Shown: piece after piece, positions 16,571-25,678 of the stretch
Layout of the letters: every line of letters starts with the position of its first letter
Numbering within the stretch: position 1 is the first letter of the stretch
From: Lachnospiraceae bacterium
GTDB taxonomy: Bacteria; Bacillota; Clostridia; Lachnospirales; Lachnospiraceae
Length of the DNA stretch: 48,478 nucleotides
Reading direction: 5' to 3'
Assembly (NCBI GenBank): GCA_024687305.1
Contig: JAILEQ010000116.1
Span: 1-48,478 of the forward strand
Translations under genes and position numbers: made by a program
Notes under the pieces: model-generated
What the model saw: the letters and a program-made list of their open reading frames with translations, nothing else
What the model was told of the DNA's origin: nothing
Database searches by the model: none

Positions 16571-17001
16571 AATATTTGTTCTCTCAACATTTTTTTATAT
16601 TCCTGATATGCTTTTTCAAGAATCTGACGTTCATTGTCAAAATACAAAAGATGATAAGCTTCGTGATATTTATAATAACCGGAATCTTCAAAAAATTCTG
16701 ATTTCTGAGGCTTTGAATAGTAATTGAACGATTTCATCAAAAACCATTTTACATGCTTCAATATCCTTCCGTCCGAAGTATTGAATTCGAACTGAGTTTC
16801 ATCGATATACTTGATTATCTCCGCATTGACCCCTGTCTCTTCTTTTACTTCCCGGAGGGCCGTTTCTTCATAAGTCTCGCCTTCTTCCTGAGAACCCTTC
16901 GGCAGCACCCAACCGGTATACCTGTCCGAATAATTCTTGTAAAGAAGCAATATCTTCCCCTTATGAATAACCACTCCTCCGCAACTGAGTACGTTTTTCA
17001 T
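16555..17001 (-). CDS. Nudix hydrolase
   Basis: Nudix enzymes cleave nucleoside diphosphates linked to another group. The 148-residue protein carries the full Nudix box from G36 to V58, including REVKEETG, and a substrate loop with WVLPKG just before it. The N-terminus NVLSCGGVVIHKGKILLL is the usual first strand. The C-terminal 50 residues are helical and charged. The substrate cannot be read from the sequence; the LPKG form is common in diadenosine-polyphosphate and related hydrolases. It is last in the long ruvA-to-fusion run, 21 bases after the SEDS-PBP gene. Confidence 0.93.
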   Translation of the reverse strand: MKNVLSCGGVVIHKGKILLLYKNYSDRYTGWVLPKGSQEEGETYEETALREVKEETGVNAEIIKYIDETQFEFNTSDGRILKHVKWFLMKSFNYYSKPQKSEFFEDSGYYKYHEAYHLLYFDNERQILEKAYQEYKKMLREQILNGQG

Positions 17002-17022
17002 ATAATCTCGGTCACTCCAAGT

Positions 17023-19815
17023 TTATTTCTCGTCTATATATTCAGAATCGTCAAATCTTCTGAAATATTCATCAAAGATCTTCTTAGCCATAGGTACGGC
17101 ATGAAGTCCCGACGTTCCTGCATCTTCCAAAATAATGGTAACGCATATCTCGGGATCGTCAACGGGAGCAAAGCCCGTAAACCACGAGTGTGTTGAACCG
17201 GTAATATCGCTGTACTCGGCAGAACCGGTCTTACCGGCTACAGTATAAGTCGAATTCTTTAATTTCCTGCCGGTACCGCTTTTTACAACTTCCGCCATCA
17301 TATTGCTGACGGTGTCGGCTTCTTCTTTGGTCATAAGACGTTTATATTCTACTGCATCTTCAAAATCTTTTACAGTATTTTGATTGGAATTGATGACTTT
17401 ATCGATAAGATAGGGTTTCATTAACATTCCATCATTTGCTATCGCACATGTTATCAGATTAAGATGAACCGGAGTAAGCAATGTATCGCCCTGACCGAAA
17501 GCGGTACGGACCATAGTAAGATCGTCCTTTATATCCGATACTTTTGCAGAACTTTTACTGTAGTTAAAAGTAAGCGGAAGTTCATTGTTAAACATCATAT
17601 CGTCAAGAGTGTGCTGAAAAGCATTCCTGTCAAGCAAAAGACCGATATTTCCGAAACTTGAGTTGCATGAAATGGCAAGACTCTTCTTAAGATCAACGTA
17701 TCCATGAGTCTCATGGTTGTAACAGGTTATCTTGCCGCTGTCTGTTGAAAGTTCACCGTTACAGGTGAAATGATAATTATTGTATGTATCCGGATTTTCC
17801 CTGATATATTCGAGAAGCGTCACGATCTTAAAGCATGAACCCGGAGGATACAGACCCTGGGAAGCACGATTTAACAAAACCGTACTCTCTTCGTCTTTTA
17901 TGAGACTGTCCCATATCTCTTCTATCTCGTTTGGATTGTAATCAGGCTTTGAAACCATAGCCAGAATCTCACCTGTTCTCGGATCGGAAACAACAACCGC
18001 ACCGTTATATGCACCGATCGCCGTATAAGCGGTCTTCTGAAGGCCTGTATCCAGTGTGGTGACAACACTGTCACCAAGATATTTGTCAAGCGAAATATCG
18101 GCCGCTATCTTTTCGGCCATAGGCTGATTGGAATTAATGAGATAGTAATTTGTCTGTCCTTCGATACCGGACCTTCCGTTTGTGGAATAGCCGACAACAT
18201 GCGCAAAAATATTCGCATAAGGATAGTACCTCACTTCATCACCGTTGATATTCTGTGTTTCGGCCAGGACCTCCATGTTTCTGCTGTAAATCGTCCCTCT
18301 TGTGTTCTTCTTGATAAGAACCTCCTGACGGGGATTGTAACTGTTGTTGATATACTCTTCTTCATAGGTCGCAACATAATATGAAATAAAACCGCTAAGA
18401 ACCAGAAATACCGCTATTATCAGGTATGATGTTCCCATAATGATATTATGCTGTTTTGTTAAAAAGAACTCTTTACGGGGACGGGTCTGTTCTTTTACAA
18501 GGGCGTCCTCGGGAGAAGACTTACCCCTAATGATATAAAGACCTTCGATTATAAAGAAAGTAAAAATCGTCGCCATAACAGACGATCCGCCGTAGCTTAC
18601 AAGCGGAAGCGTAACACCTGTGAGCGGGATAAATTTGACTTCGCCTCCGACGGTCAAAAACACCTGGAAAATATAAGTCATTCCGAGACCGATCGCGATA
18701 TACCTGTAATAATTGTCCTTAAATCTGACTGATATGTTTATGAACATAATGAAACACGACAGACATATAAGGATAAGACAGATTGAAAAGATAACGCCCA
18801 TCTCTTCCGCTATCGCTGCAAAAATAAAGTCACTCTCAACATAAGGTATAGTCTCCGGAGTGCCCTCAAACAAGCCAAGGCCGAACCAGTTACCGCTCGA
18901 GATTGCAAAGAGTGATTGTGTTATCTGGTATCCCTCATTGTCTATGACACTGAATGGATCTTTAAATGCAGCAACTCTGACCTGGACATGTCTGAAAATC
19001 TTATATGCGAGCATTGCGGCAACAACGCCCGCTCCGCAACCGAGCAAAAGATAGAAATAGTTTCTCGAAGCTATGAAGATCATAATGACATAGACTACAA
19101 AGAAAATGAGCGCAGCACCAAGATCACGGCTCATGGTGAGCAACAGAACATGCAAAGCGGCCATAACGGTCACATAGACTATGTTTATAAATCGTGTGCT
19201 TTTCGAAAGTGCACCGGCGATAAAGAACACAAACAGTATCTTAACAAATTCGGAAGCCTGAAAAGATATACCGAATACCGAGATGGCAAGTTTGGAACCG
19301 TTTGCCACCATACCGCTCAAATAAACGGCACCGAGAAGCACCAATCCGCCCGTTGCAAAATATAAAGAGGCATTGGGTATCTCTTTTATCTTTATCATCA
19401 CATAAGGGATAAATGCAGCAATAACAGAAGAAACAACGACAATAACAAGCTGCTTTACTGCCATCGAAAAATCAAGCCTTGCAAGCATTACAAGGCCGAT
19501 ACTTATCAGCATACAGACATTGTTTATGATAAGCCTGTTGATACGTGGGTATATCATCGGAATGAGTGCCATTATGGCAAGTATGACTATCTGAAAGATA
19601 GCATAGAAAAACAGGAATTTTATATTTCCCGATTTGAGACATATACTCAAAAAGCAGGAAAAATGCATGAGTATCGTCAAAATGATCTGGCGGATATATA
19701 CACCTCTCCTGGATTTTTCATTCTTAAATCTGAAGACCATAAAACACTCTAATGTATAGAGCATCATAAAGATCGTTATGAAGTATTTTGATAAAGTGGT
19801 TATATATTGAACCAT
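17023..19815 (-). CDS. SEDS glycosyltransferase fused to class B penicillin-binding protein
   Basis: One 930-residue polypeptide joins two parts of a peptidoglycan synthase. Residues 1-440 form a polytopic SEDS (FtsW/RodA) domain, with FQASEFVKI, SRDLGAALIFF and the C-terminal TLPLVSYGGSS. After a further membrane segment near 455-475 comes a class B PBP: pedestal motif RGTIYSRNMEVLAET, then the transpeptidase with SCFK (S660 nucleophile), SCN (S716-N718) and KTG (K862). All three catalytic motifs are intact. Glycan polymerisation and crosslinking are therefore in one chain. I start it at the ATG at 19815, which overlaps the upstream TGA and has GGAG seven bases before it. Neighbours include zapA. 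Confidence 0.93.
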   Translation of the reverse strand: MVQYITTLSKYFITIFMMLYTLECFMVFRFKNEKSRRGVYIRQIILTILMHFSCFLSICLKSGNIKFLFFYAIFQIVILAIMALIPMIYPRINRLIINNVCMLISIGLVMLARLDFSMAVKQLVIVVVSSVIAAFIPYVMIKIKEIPNASLYFATGGLVLLGAVYLSGMVANGSKLAISVFGISFQASEFVKILFVFFIAGALSKSTRFINIVYVTVMAALHVLLLTMSRDLGAALIFFVVYVIMIFIASRNYFYLLLGCGAGVVAAMLAYKIFRHVQVRVAAFKDPFSVIDNEGYQITQSLFAISSGNWFGLGLFEGTPETIPYVESDFIFAAIAEEMGVIFSICLILICLSCFIMFINISVRFKDNYYRYIAIGLGMTYIFQVFLTVGGEVKFIPLTGVTLPLVSYGGSSVMATIFTFFIIEGLYIIRGKSSPEDALVKEQTRPRKEFFLTKQHNIIMGTSYLIIAVFLVLSGFISYYVATYEEEYINNSYNPRQEVLIKKNTRGTIYSRNMEVLAETQNINGDEVRYYPYANIFAHVVGYSTNGRSGIEGQTNYYLINSNQPMAEKIAADISLDKYLGDSVVTTLDTGLQKTAYTAIGAYNGAVVVSDPRTGEILAMVSKPDYNPNEIEEIWDSLIKDEESTVLLNRASQGLYPPGSCFKIVTLLEYIRENPDTYNNYHFTCNGELSTDSGKITCYNHETHGYVDLKKSLAISCNSSFGNIGLLLDRNAFQHTLDDMMFNNELPLTFNYSKSSAKVSDIKDDLTMVRTAFGQGDTLLTPVHLNLITCAIANDGMLMKPYLIDKVINSNQNTVKDFEDAVEYKRLMTKEEADTVSNMMAEVVKSGTGRKLKNSTYTVAGKTGSAEYSDITGSTHSWFTGFAPVDDPEICVTIILEDAGTSGLHAVPMAKKIFDEYFRRFDDSEYIDEK

Positions 19816-20588
19816 CAATCAACTCCGTGATAAAAGTATGCTTTCGTAAATTCTTTGAATGGGCAGGGATCATCCTTACCATTTATCCTGTTCTGATAAA
19901 AATCCATTATCTTTCCCCTTAAAAGGCTGTCTTCATCGGAAAAAGAAAGCATAAGATCTTCGGTAAAGTCGATCTTGCTGCCAAGATATTCATGCAAAGA
20001 CGTAGGCAAAGAATTATAGATAATATTGTAGCAAGAATCACATTGAAATAAAACGGGAAAATCTGTTTTTTTACGATCGGTCAATTTTCCGAACAGATCG
20101 CCTTGCCCTTTATTGCACGTATTTGCAGACTTTCTGATACAATTGGCACTGATCATCAATGGAGTTCTTCCATAAACATTAAGAATTCCGTAAGATCTTT
20201 TAAGATCTTTCAATTCATGCACATTCAATTCATACGGATAAACAAATCTGTCCGAATATTCTTCTATAAAAGCGATGCTTTCATTGTTAAAAGCATATAT
20301 ACCGGGGCCGGAAATGACACACTTATCAAAACCGCACTTTCTTAAAAGCATAAGCTCATCTGTATTGGTGCACATTATACCTTTGACACGTTCATCGGAT
20401 CCGGCACTCTTTACAAGTCTTAAGACATAGTCAAAAGGCGGCCTTAATACTTCGGGAAGAGAAATATAAAACGAATCGGTCAGGTCAAATCCGCTGTATT
20501 GCCAAAACGGGATTATGAAATTTATATCTTTGTACGAAAAATCACTTTTATCACACGTGGTCAATCGTACCCAGAGTTTATAGTTCAT
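19815..20588 (-). CDS. C-terminal domain of long U32 proteins, encoded separately
   Basis: This 257-residue protein resembles the C-terminal part of long peptidase-U32 family proteins, not a complete enzyme. Visible are the NVYGRTPLMISANC block, cysteines in SANTC and in FQCDSCYN, and IYNSLPTSLHEY, all in the order seen in the long form. Its ATG at 20588 lies inside the last codons of the upstream U32 gene (11-base overlap) and has GAGGAG seven to eight bases before it, so it looks translated by coupling rather than dead. It may act in a complex with the upstream product. An old frameshift that split one gene is an equally good origin. Confidence 0.75.
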   Translation of the reverse strand: MNYKLWVRLTTCDKSDFSYKDINFIIPFWQYSGFDLTDSFYISLPEVLRPPFDYVLRLVKSAGSDERVKGIMCTNTDELMLLRKCGFDKCVISGPGIYAFNNESIAFIEEYSDRFVYPYELNVHELKDLKRSYGILNVYGRTPLMISANCIRKSANTCNKGQGDLFGKLTDRKKTDFPVLFQCDSCYNIIYNSLPTSLHEYLGSKIDFTEDLMLSFSDEDSLLRGKIMDFYQNRINGKDDPCPFKEFTKAYFYHGVD

Positions 20589-21873
20589 TTAACAACTCCT
20601 CTACGGCACGGCGTCTTAAATCGTTAACGATCGATACGGGAACAAATACATCGGGGGAAATGTCTATTATCAGATCATCAAATACAAAAGGTGTGTCTCC
20701 GAGTCTGTTCAGCTGCTTGCTTATGGAATCCTCGGATGTTACGATTTTTACACTTTTTTCCGCAAGAGGCCCGGTAACGCTTATACTTTTGTCGCTATAT
20801 GACAAAAAAAGCATGATAGGTTCACCGGCTCTTATGTAACAATAGCCGTTTATAGGTGCTTTTTTTGATTCTTTAATATACTCTTCTCTTATTCTATTGA
20901 TCAAAGACTCATTTTTTGAAGCATATGCCGGATTATCAAATGTGATCATATCTTTTGAAGAATGCGTAAGATAGTAACCGGTCTGAATTTTGGTTCGAAT
21001 AAACACGGACTCAAGATTGCAAAGATCTTTTTCGTCAACCTTATAATCTTTTGAATCATTAAAATATCTGTCTATATACTTTCGGTAAATGCTTGTAACA
21101 AATGCCGTATATTCCGAGCTTTTCATTCGTCCCTCGATCTTAAACGAATCTATGCCGGCTTCGATCAGTTTATCCAATATACGGACCGTACACTGATCTT
21201 TCATGGACAGGATATACTGTTCGGGAAATGACTTGTTGTCAAAAGACGAAGCATACGGCTGTCTGCACGGACCAGCACACCTTCCTCTGTTGCCGCTTCT
21301 GCCGCCTAAAGTTGAAGAAAACAGGCACTGTCCCGAATAGGAATAGCACATAGCTCCATGAATAAACGTTTCGATCTCAAGATCGGAACACGCTTTTAAT
21401 TCTTTTATCTCTTCAAGGCTCAATTCTCTTGCCGGTACTATTCTTGAAGCACCGATCTCTTTAAAAATATCGAATGAATATATGCTTTCGGAAAATGCCT
21501 GTGTACTGACATGAAGTTGTGTATTTGGATAAGTCCTTTTCAAAGCCCTCATAAGCCCTATATCCTGAACGATAAATGCATCAAGTCCCGCATCGGCAAA
21601 AGGTTTCAAATAATCTATGCAATCTTCGAATTCACGCTCCTTAATGAGCGTATTGACGGTCATATATACTTTAACATTGAATAAATGCGCATACTTTATG
21701 GCTTTGATGATTTCTTCATCGGAAAAATTTTCCGCAAAAGCTCTTGCGCCGTATTTTCTTCCGCCGAAATATACCGCATCGGCACCGGCTTTTATACACG
21801 CCAAAAATCCCTCGTAGCTTCCTGCGGGGGACAACAATTCAGGTTTATACTTTTGTGCCTTAACTTTATCCAT
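20578..21873 (-). CDS. U32 family protein (TrhP/RlhA-like)
   Basis: U32 proteins named as peptidases are now known in several bacteria to install hydroxyl groups on tRNA or rRNA from prephenate. This 431-residue member has the start PELLSPAGSYEGF, the family signature ETFIHGAMCYSYSGQC with its two cysteines, and GNRGRCAGPCRQPY, giving the four-cysteine set. KIEGRMKSSEY follows. Length matches Bacillus YrrO and E. coli YegQ. Which RNA it modifies is unknown. The ATG at 21873 has no Shine-Dalgarno site and stands about 12 bases past the T-tract of the zapA terminator. The downstream gene encodes the missing C-terminal domain. Confidence 0.9.
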   Translation of the reverse strand: MDKVKAQKYKPELLSPAGSYEGFLACIKAGADAVYFGGRKYGARAFAENFSDEEIIKAIKYAHLFNVKVYMTVNTLIKEREFEDCIDYLKPFADAGLDAFIVQDIGLMRALKRTYPNTQLHVSTQAFSESIYSFDIFKEIGASRIVPARELSLEEIKELKACSDLEIETFIHGAMCYSYSGQCLFSSTLGGRSGNRGRCAGPCRQPYASSFDNKSFPEQYILSMKDQCTVRILDKLIEAGIDSFKIEGRMKSSEYTAFVTSIYRKYIDRYFNDSKDYKVDEKDLCNLESVFIRTKIQTGYYLTHSSKDMITFDNPAYASKNESLINRIREEYIKESKKAPINGYCYIRAGEPIMLFLSYSDKSISVTGPLAEKSVKIVTSEDSISKQLNRLGDTPFVFDDLIIDISPDVFVPVSIVNDLRRRAVEELLNEL

Positions 21874-21883
21874 ATGTCTATAA

Positions 21884-21911
21884 GCAAAAAGGGCTTAATA
21901 AGCCCTTTTTA
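21884..21911 (-). terminator. Terminator-like hairpin after zapA
   Basis: AAAAAGGGCTTA pairs directly with TAAGCCCTTTTT and ends in five T on the minus strand. It starts at the zapA stop codon and ends shortly before the U32 start. Confidence 0.85.
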
Positions 21912-22310
21912 ATTCATCTTAAGTTCTGTTTCGAGACGTATCAATTTCTTATTGCTCTCATCAAGCTCACTCTTAAGACTCTTGGAACTCTTTTCGCTGT
22001 TCTCGAGTTTGATCTGCGAAGCGATCAATTCATGCTTTAGATCGTAGAGTTCCTTCTCTTTAGATTGAATTTCGTCTTCAAGCAAAGAAATCTGTTTTTT
22101 TGCTTTGAAATAATCATCGGCAATATTGAGCTGTAAAAGCATGTTCTGAGTTTCACTCGATGCTTTGTGAAAACTCTCAACACGATTATACTCACTTATT
22201 TTCCCGTTAATGTAAGCGGCAACTTTCTGAAGATACTCTTCACTTTCATAACCGCTTAATCGAAGTACTTTTCCCCCGATTATAACCTCTGTATCGTTCT
22301 TGGATGCCAT
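21909..22310 (-). CDS. zapA: Cell division protein ZapA
   Basis: ZapA binds FtsZ and bundles its filaments at the division site. The N-terminal 90 residues fit the family: EVIIGGKVLRLSGYESEEYLQKVAAYIN, here given in part, followed by a LQLNIADDYFKAK helix. A coiled coil makes up the C-terminus (residues 75-130). I start it at the ATG at 22310 because GGAGGT lies about nine bases upstream; an ATG at 22319 is fused to that site. At 133 residues it is longer than many ZapA proteins through its coiled-coil tail. It lies after ruvB and before the U32 and SEDS-PBP genes. Confidence 0.88.
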   Translation of the reverse strand: MASKNDTEVIIGGKVLRLSGYESEEYLQKVAAYINGKISEYNRVESFHKASSETQNMLLQLNIADDYFKAKKQISLLEDEIQSKEKELYDLKHELIASQIKLENSEKSSKSLKSELDESNKKLIRLETELKMN

Positions 22311-22377
22311 ACCGGACATACCTCCAATATAATCCCTAAACCCAAATGAAACACCGTATGATGTAATTATAATTTAA

Positions 22378-23373
22378 TCAATCGGGGTTTTCAATACCCA
22401 AATGGCGGTATGCGAGGTCAGTAACCTGTCTTCCTCTCGGTGTCCTTACAAGAAATCCGTTTTTTATAAGATAAGGTTCATAAACTTCCTCGATAGTTCC
22501 CGAATCTTCTCCGATGGTAGCGGCAAGCGTATCCAATCCGACCGGACCGCCTTTATAGAGTTCGATCATGGTAGTCAGAATATTTCTGTCGATATGATCG
22601 AGTCCCATCTTATCGACATCAAGAAGATCCAACGCCGTTTTGGCTACATCGGCAGTGATAACACCGTCAAAACGAACCTGCGCAAAATCACGTACTCTTT
22701 TGAGTATACGATTGGCAAGTCTGGGCGTTCCTCTCGATCTTCTCGCAAGCTCTGTCGCACCGTCTTTTTCAATGGAAATATTAAGCAACTTAGCCGAATG
22801 TCTTATGATCGTCGACAGTTCTTCAACAGAATAGAATTCCAGTTTTTCAACTACGCCGAATCGATCTCTTAAAGGAGCCGACAGCAATCCCGCTCTGGTT
22901 GTTGCACCAACAAGTGTAAACTTCGGAAGATCGAGCCTTACAGATTTTGAAGAAGGTCCTTTACCGATCATTATATCGATTGCGAAATCCTCCATTGCAG
23001 GATAAAGGACTTCTTCGATCTGTTTGTTAAGTCTGTGTATCTCGTCGATAAACAAAAGATCGCCTTCTTTAAGTCCGCTCAAAATAGCTGCCATATCACC
23101 GGGTTTTTCGATAGCCGGACCGCTCGTTATCCGGATGTTTTTTCCCATCTCATTGGCAATGATCTGAGCAAGCGTGGTTTTCCCAAGACCGGGAGGGCCG
23201 TATAAAAGTACATGATCCAATGCTTCATTTCTTTGTTTGGCGGCCTTTATATATACGGTCATTATGTCCTTAACCTTTTCCTGTCCGATATATTCGGACA
23301 GAAATTTGGGACGAAGCGATCCGTCAAGTACAATGTCTTCTTCGGTTACATCGGTTTTAATAATGTTTCCCAT
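22378..23373 (-). CDS. ruvB: Holliday junction helicase motor RuvB
   Basis: RuvB is the AAA+ ATPase that drives branch migration with RuvA. The 331-residue protein has the N-terminal [15 protein letters not shown], Walker A in [10 protein letters not shown], Walker B in LFIDEIHRL, sensor 1 in [11 protein letters not shown] and the arginine-finger region APLRDRFG. The C-terminal winged helix ends [17 protein letters not shown]. It follows ruvA by 24 bases. All core motifs are intact and length is normal. Confidence 0.98.
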   Translation of the reverse strand: MGNIIKTDVTEEDIVLDGSLRPKFLSEYIGQEKVKDIMTVYIKAAKQRNEALDHVLLYGPPGLGKTTLAQIIANEMGKNIRITSGPAIEKPGDMAAILSGLKEGDLLFIDEIHRLNKQIEEVLYPAMEDFAIDIMIGKGPSSKSVRLDLPKFTLVGATTRAGLLSAPLRDRFGVVEKLEFYSVEELSTIIRHSAKLLNISIEKDGATELARRSRGTPRLANRILKRVRDFAQVRFDGVITADVAKTALDLLDVDKMGLDHIDRNILTTMIELYKGGPVGLDTLAATIGEDSGTIEEVYEPYLIKNGFLVRTPRGRQVTDLAYRHLGIENPD

Positions 23374-23397
23374 TTATCACTCCAGAATATAATGATG

Positions 23398-24003
23398 TCA
23401 AAAAAGATAAGTCAGTGCTTTTTTAAGTATTTCGGATGAATCAAGTTTATCATATCCATCTACACTCATTACGGCCTTCTCGGAAGATTTTCTGTCATAT
23501 CCGAGTGAAACAAGAGCATCGACCGCATCGGCTGCCTCGCCTTCGGGTTTGAGCTTACCGTCAGATTCTTCTTCCAATGGCGAAACACCCAGGATCTCAT
23601 TACGATCGATCTTATCTTTCAATTCGAGAATTATCCTTTCGGCGGTCTTCTTGCCGATCGTATTGGCTTTTGACAATCTCTTGCTGTCTTCGCTTATTAT
23701 CGCATATTTAAGGTCCGGAACATCAAAAGCATCAAGTATAAAAAGAGCACTCTTGGGACCGACACCGTTCACTCCGATAAGTTTAAAGAACATATCCTGC
23801 TCATCTTTTCTCTCAAATCCAAAAAGAGTTACACCGTCTTCTCTTACCGAAAGATAAGTATAAATCTTAACCTCCCGACCGATGGAAGGAAGATTTTCAG
23901 ATGTCTTTTGAGACACTTTGACTTCATATCCGACACCGGAAACATCAACGATGATATTGCCGTCTCTGTTTTCGGCAAGTTCGCCTCTAAGATAGCCAAT
24001 CAT
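23398..24003 (-). CDS. ruvA: Holliday junction protein RuvA
   Basis: RuvA binds four-way junctions and loads RuvB. The 201-residue protein starts MIGYLRGELAENR, has the VGYEVKVS and YTYLSVREDGVTLFGF strands of domain I, and the helix-hairpin-helix repeats VNGVGPKSAL and ANTIGKKTAERIILELKDK. Domain III (residues 150-201) has SLGYDRKSSEKAV. The gene overlaps the end of the upstream membrane protein gene by 17 bases, so translation is probably coupled. Confidence 0.97.
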   Translation of the reverse strand: MIGYLRGELAENRDGNIIVDVSGVGYEVKVSQKTSENLPSIGREVKIYTYLSVREDGVTLFGFERKDEQDMFFKLIGVNGVGPKSALFILDAFDVPDLKYAIISEDSKRLSKANTIGKKTAERIILELKDKIDRNEILGVSPLEEESDGKLKPEGEAADAVDALVSLGYDRKSSEKAVMSVDGYDKLDSSEILKKALTYLF

Positions 24004-24493
24004 AAAGCTTTACCCTTTCGTAAATAAGTTTACATACAAAACCTGTCACAAGTCCGGTAAGAACTCCGAACAAAGAAAACAAAAAAATATATCTCATCAT
24101 TAAAAATGAATTCATGTAAATGCTCACGCATATAAGCTGTCCGAAATTGTGAGCCGCTCCTCCGCCGAGGCTTATACCGATAATGGAAAATCTGCCGGAT
24201 CGTTTAAGCAAAAACATAAAAAGAAAACTGAGCAAAAAACCACAGGCTGATATACAAAGAGACATCGGATTGCCAAACAGTATTGCGGATAATAAAACTC
24301 TTACAAATCCGATGACCAGAGCCTGCCATTCACCGACAGTAAACAATGCCAGTAAAATTATCGCATTCGCAAGCCCGAGTTTAACTCCCGGAACAGGAAT
24401 AAACGAAGCAAACAGACTTTCAATATATGAAAATATCATTGCCGTTGCGGTGAGAACACCCATAACAGTCAGTTGTTTAACACCTATCTTCAT
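23987..24493 (-). CDS. Gx transporter family membrane protein (HepT component I-like)
   Basis: This 168-residue protein has five or six hydrophobic segments. It matches the family once called heptaprenyl diphosphate synthase component I, now often Gx transporter: QLTVMGVLTATAMIFSYIE at the N-terminus, VPGVKLGLANAIILLAL, and GGGAAHNFGQL. The family resembles substrate-binding (S) subunits of ECF transporters, and the substrate is not known. I start it at the ATG at 24493, which overlaps the TGA of the upstream gene as TGATG. The NusG-II gene precedes it, as is usual. Confidence 0.88.
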   Translation of the reverse strand: MKIGVKQLTVMGVLTATAMIFSYIESLFASFIPVPGVKLGLANAIILLALFTVGEWQALVIGFVRVLLSAILFGNPMSLCISACGFLLSFLFMFLLKRSGRFSIIGISLGGGAAHNFGQLICVSIYMNSFLMMRYIFLFSLFGVLTGLVTGFVCKLIYERVKLYDWLS

Positions 24494-24864
24494 CAATAGG
24501 CCACCGCATCATATTGTTCGTCTTCACCTTCGATAACTATATAGAGTCTGTGAGGAAGACAACAGATATATTCGTTAACACGCGAGATCTTTCCCATCTT
24601 TATACAATCGTGGGATTTGCAATCTGCCTCGGTAACGCCGACCCTTCCGTCATAGATACCCAGAACGTTGATCCCATACTTTGTACTGATCTCATGCTCA
24701 CCGTTATCGGTCAGCGAAATCTTCTCAAGAAGTTCACCGTCCACATATACCGCAGCATATTTCCCGGAAACATCATTTCTGTTTGCATATGAAGATATGT
24801 ATAAATTAAATGCCAGACTGATGATAAGAATAAGACCGGCGAGTAAATAATCCTGTTTCTTCAT
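24493..24864 (-). CDS. NusG domain II-containing exported protein
   Basis: This 123-residue protein has an N-terminal hydrophobic segment (about residues 6-24, YLLAGLILIISLAFNLYI) and a small beta domain of the NusG-II type. Four cysteines appear in ADCKSHDC and EYICCLPH, a pattern common in these proteins, and may bind metal or form disulfides. It is first in the ruvAB run and is coupled to the Gx-type membrane protein, so the two probably act together. The ATG at 24864 lacks a Shine-Dalgarno site, and a good promoter ends seven bases before it. An open frame extends 12 codons further upstream from a TTG, but it would overlap that promoter. Confidence 0.83.
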   Translation of the reverse strand: MKKQDYLLAGLILIISLAFNLYISSYANRNDVSGKYAAVYVDGELLEKISLTDNGEHEISTKYGINVLGIYDGRVGVTEADCKSHDCIKMGKISRVNEYICCLPHRLYIVIEGEDEQYDAVAY

Positions 24865-24871
24865 ACATTTG

Positions 24872-24900
24872 ATATTAACACATTCGAACATACGTTTCAA
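24872..24900 (-). promoter_or_regulatory. Promoter placed for a leaderless NusG-II/ruvAB transcript
   Basis: TTGAAA and TAATAT are 17 bases apart on the minus strand. Only seven bases lie between the -10 box and the ATG at 24864, so transcription should begin at the start codon. The -35 abuts the -35 of the divergent promoter. Confidence 0.62.
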
Positions 24901-24930
24901 TTGAATTTACAATCTTTTTTCAATTATGAT
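24901..24930 (+). promoter_or_regulatory. Promoter of the histidine phosphatase gene
   Basis: TTGAAT and TATGAT are 18 bases apart. The -35 begins at the base next to the -35 of the divergent minus-strand promoter, so the two may compete for polymerase. Confidence 0.6.
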
Positions 24931-24955
24931 TTAAAGAAAAATTGAGGAAAAAACA

Positions 24956-25678
24956 ATGCGACTTATTTTTATAAGACACGGAGAACCCGATTACATAAAC
25001 GACTCTCTTACCGAAAAAGGTGTGCGTGAAGCGAAACTGTTGAACGAGCGCGTAAAACAATGGAAAAATGTTACAAAATATTATGTTTCGCCGTTAGGCC
25101 GCGCAAGACTTACCGCAAAACTGGCTTTGGAAGGAACAGGTATAGAACCCGAAGAGCTTCCTTGGATAAAAGAATTTTCGATAAAAGTCAACAATCCGCT
25201 TGACCCTGGAACATTAAAAAACGTTCCCTGGGATTTCTATCCCGAAACATGGATAAAAGACGAAAAACTGTTTGACAAAGACAACTGGTACAAATCGCCT
25301 CTCTATGAAGGTGTTGATATGTACGAAGAACATCAAAAGGTCATCGGACCTTTTAAAGAATTGCTTAAGTCTTACGGTGTCACAAAAAAGGACGGTATAT
25401 ATCGAATAGATCATGAAAACGACGAAACGACGCTTGTTTTCTTCTGCCATCTCGGAGCATCATTTATTCTTCTTAGCGAACTTATGGGCATGTCTCCGGC
25501 TTTCATGTGGCATACTTTTTTTGTTGCACCCACTTCGCTTACAATAATAAATGCCGAGGAACGTGCCCCCGGCATTCTGAATTTCCGTATTCAAACTTTA
25601 TCGGATACAACACATCTGGCAAAAGGCGGTGAACCGATATCTCAATCCGGATATTTTCATGAGATCTTTCAGGATTAA
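24956..25678 (+). CDS. Histidine phosphatase family protein
   Basis: Members of this family transfer phosphate through a histidine. The 240-residue protein begins [13 protein letters not shown], with the RHG motif at 7-9 and H8 as the expected phosphohistidine, followed by [12 protein letters not shown] and [11 protein letters not shown]. The second histidine lies in FFCHLGAS. The middle region is longer than in simple phosphoglycerate mutases, and no substrate is evident. GAGGA precedes the start by seven bases. The gene converges on leuD, and their stop codons overlap. Confidence 0.9.
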   Translation: MRLIFIRHGEPDYINDSLTEKGVREAKLLNERVKQWKNVTKYYVSPLGRARLTAKLALEGTGIEPEELPWIKEFSIKVNNPLDPGTLKNVPWDFYPETWIKDEKLFDKDNWYKSPLYEGVDMYEEHQKVIGPFKELLKSYGVTKKDGIYRIDHENDETTLVFFCHLGASFILLSELMGMSPAFMWHTFFVAPTSLTIINAEERAPGILNFRIQTLSDTTHLAKGGEPISQSGYFHEIFQD

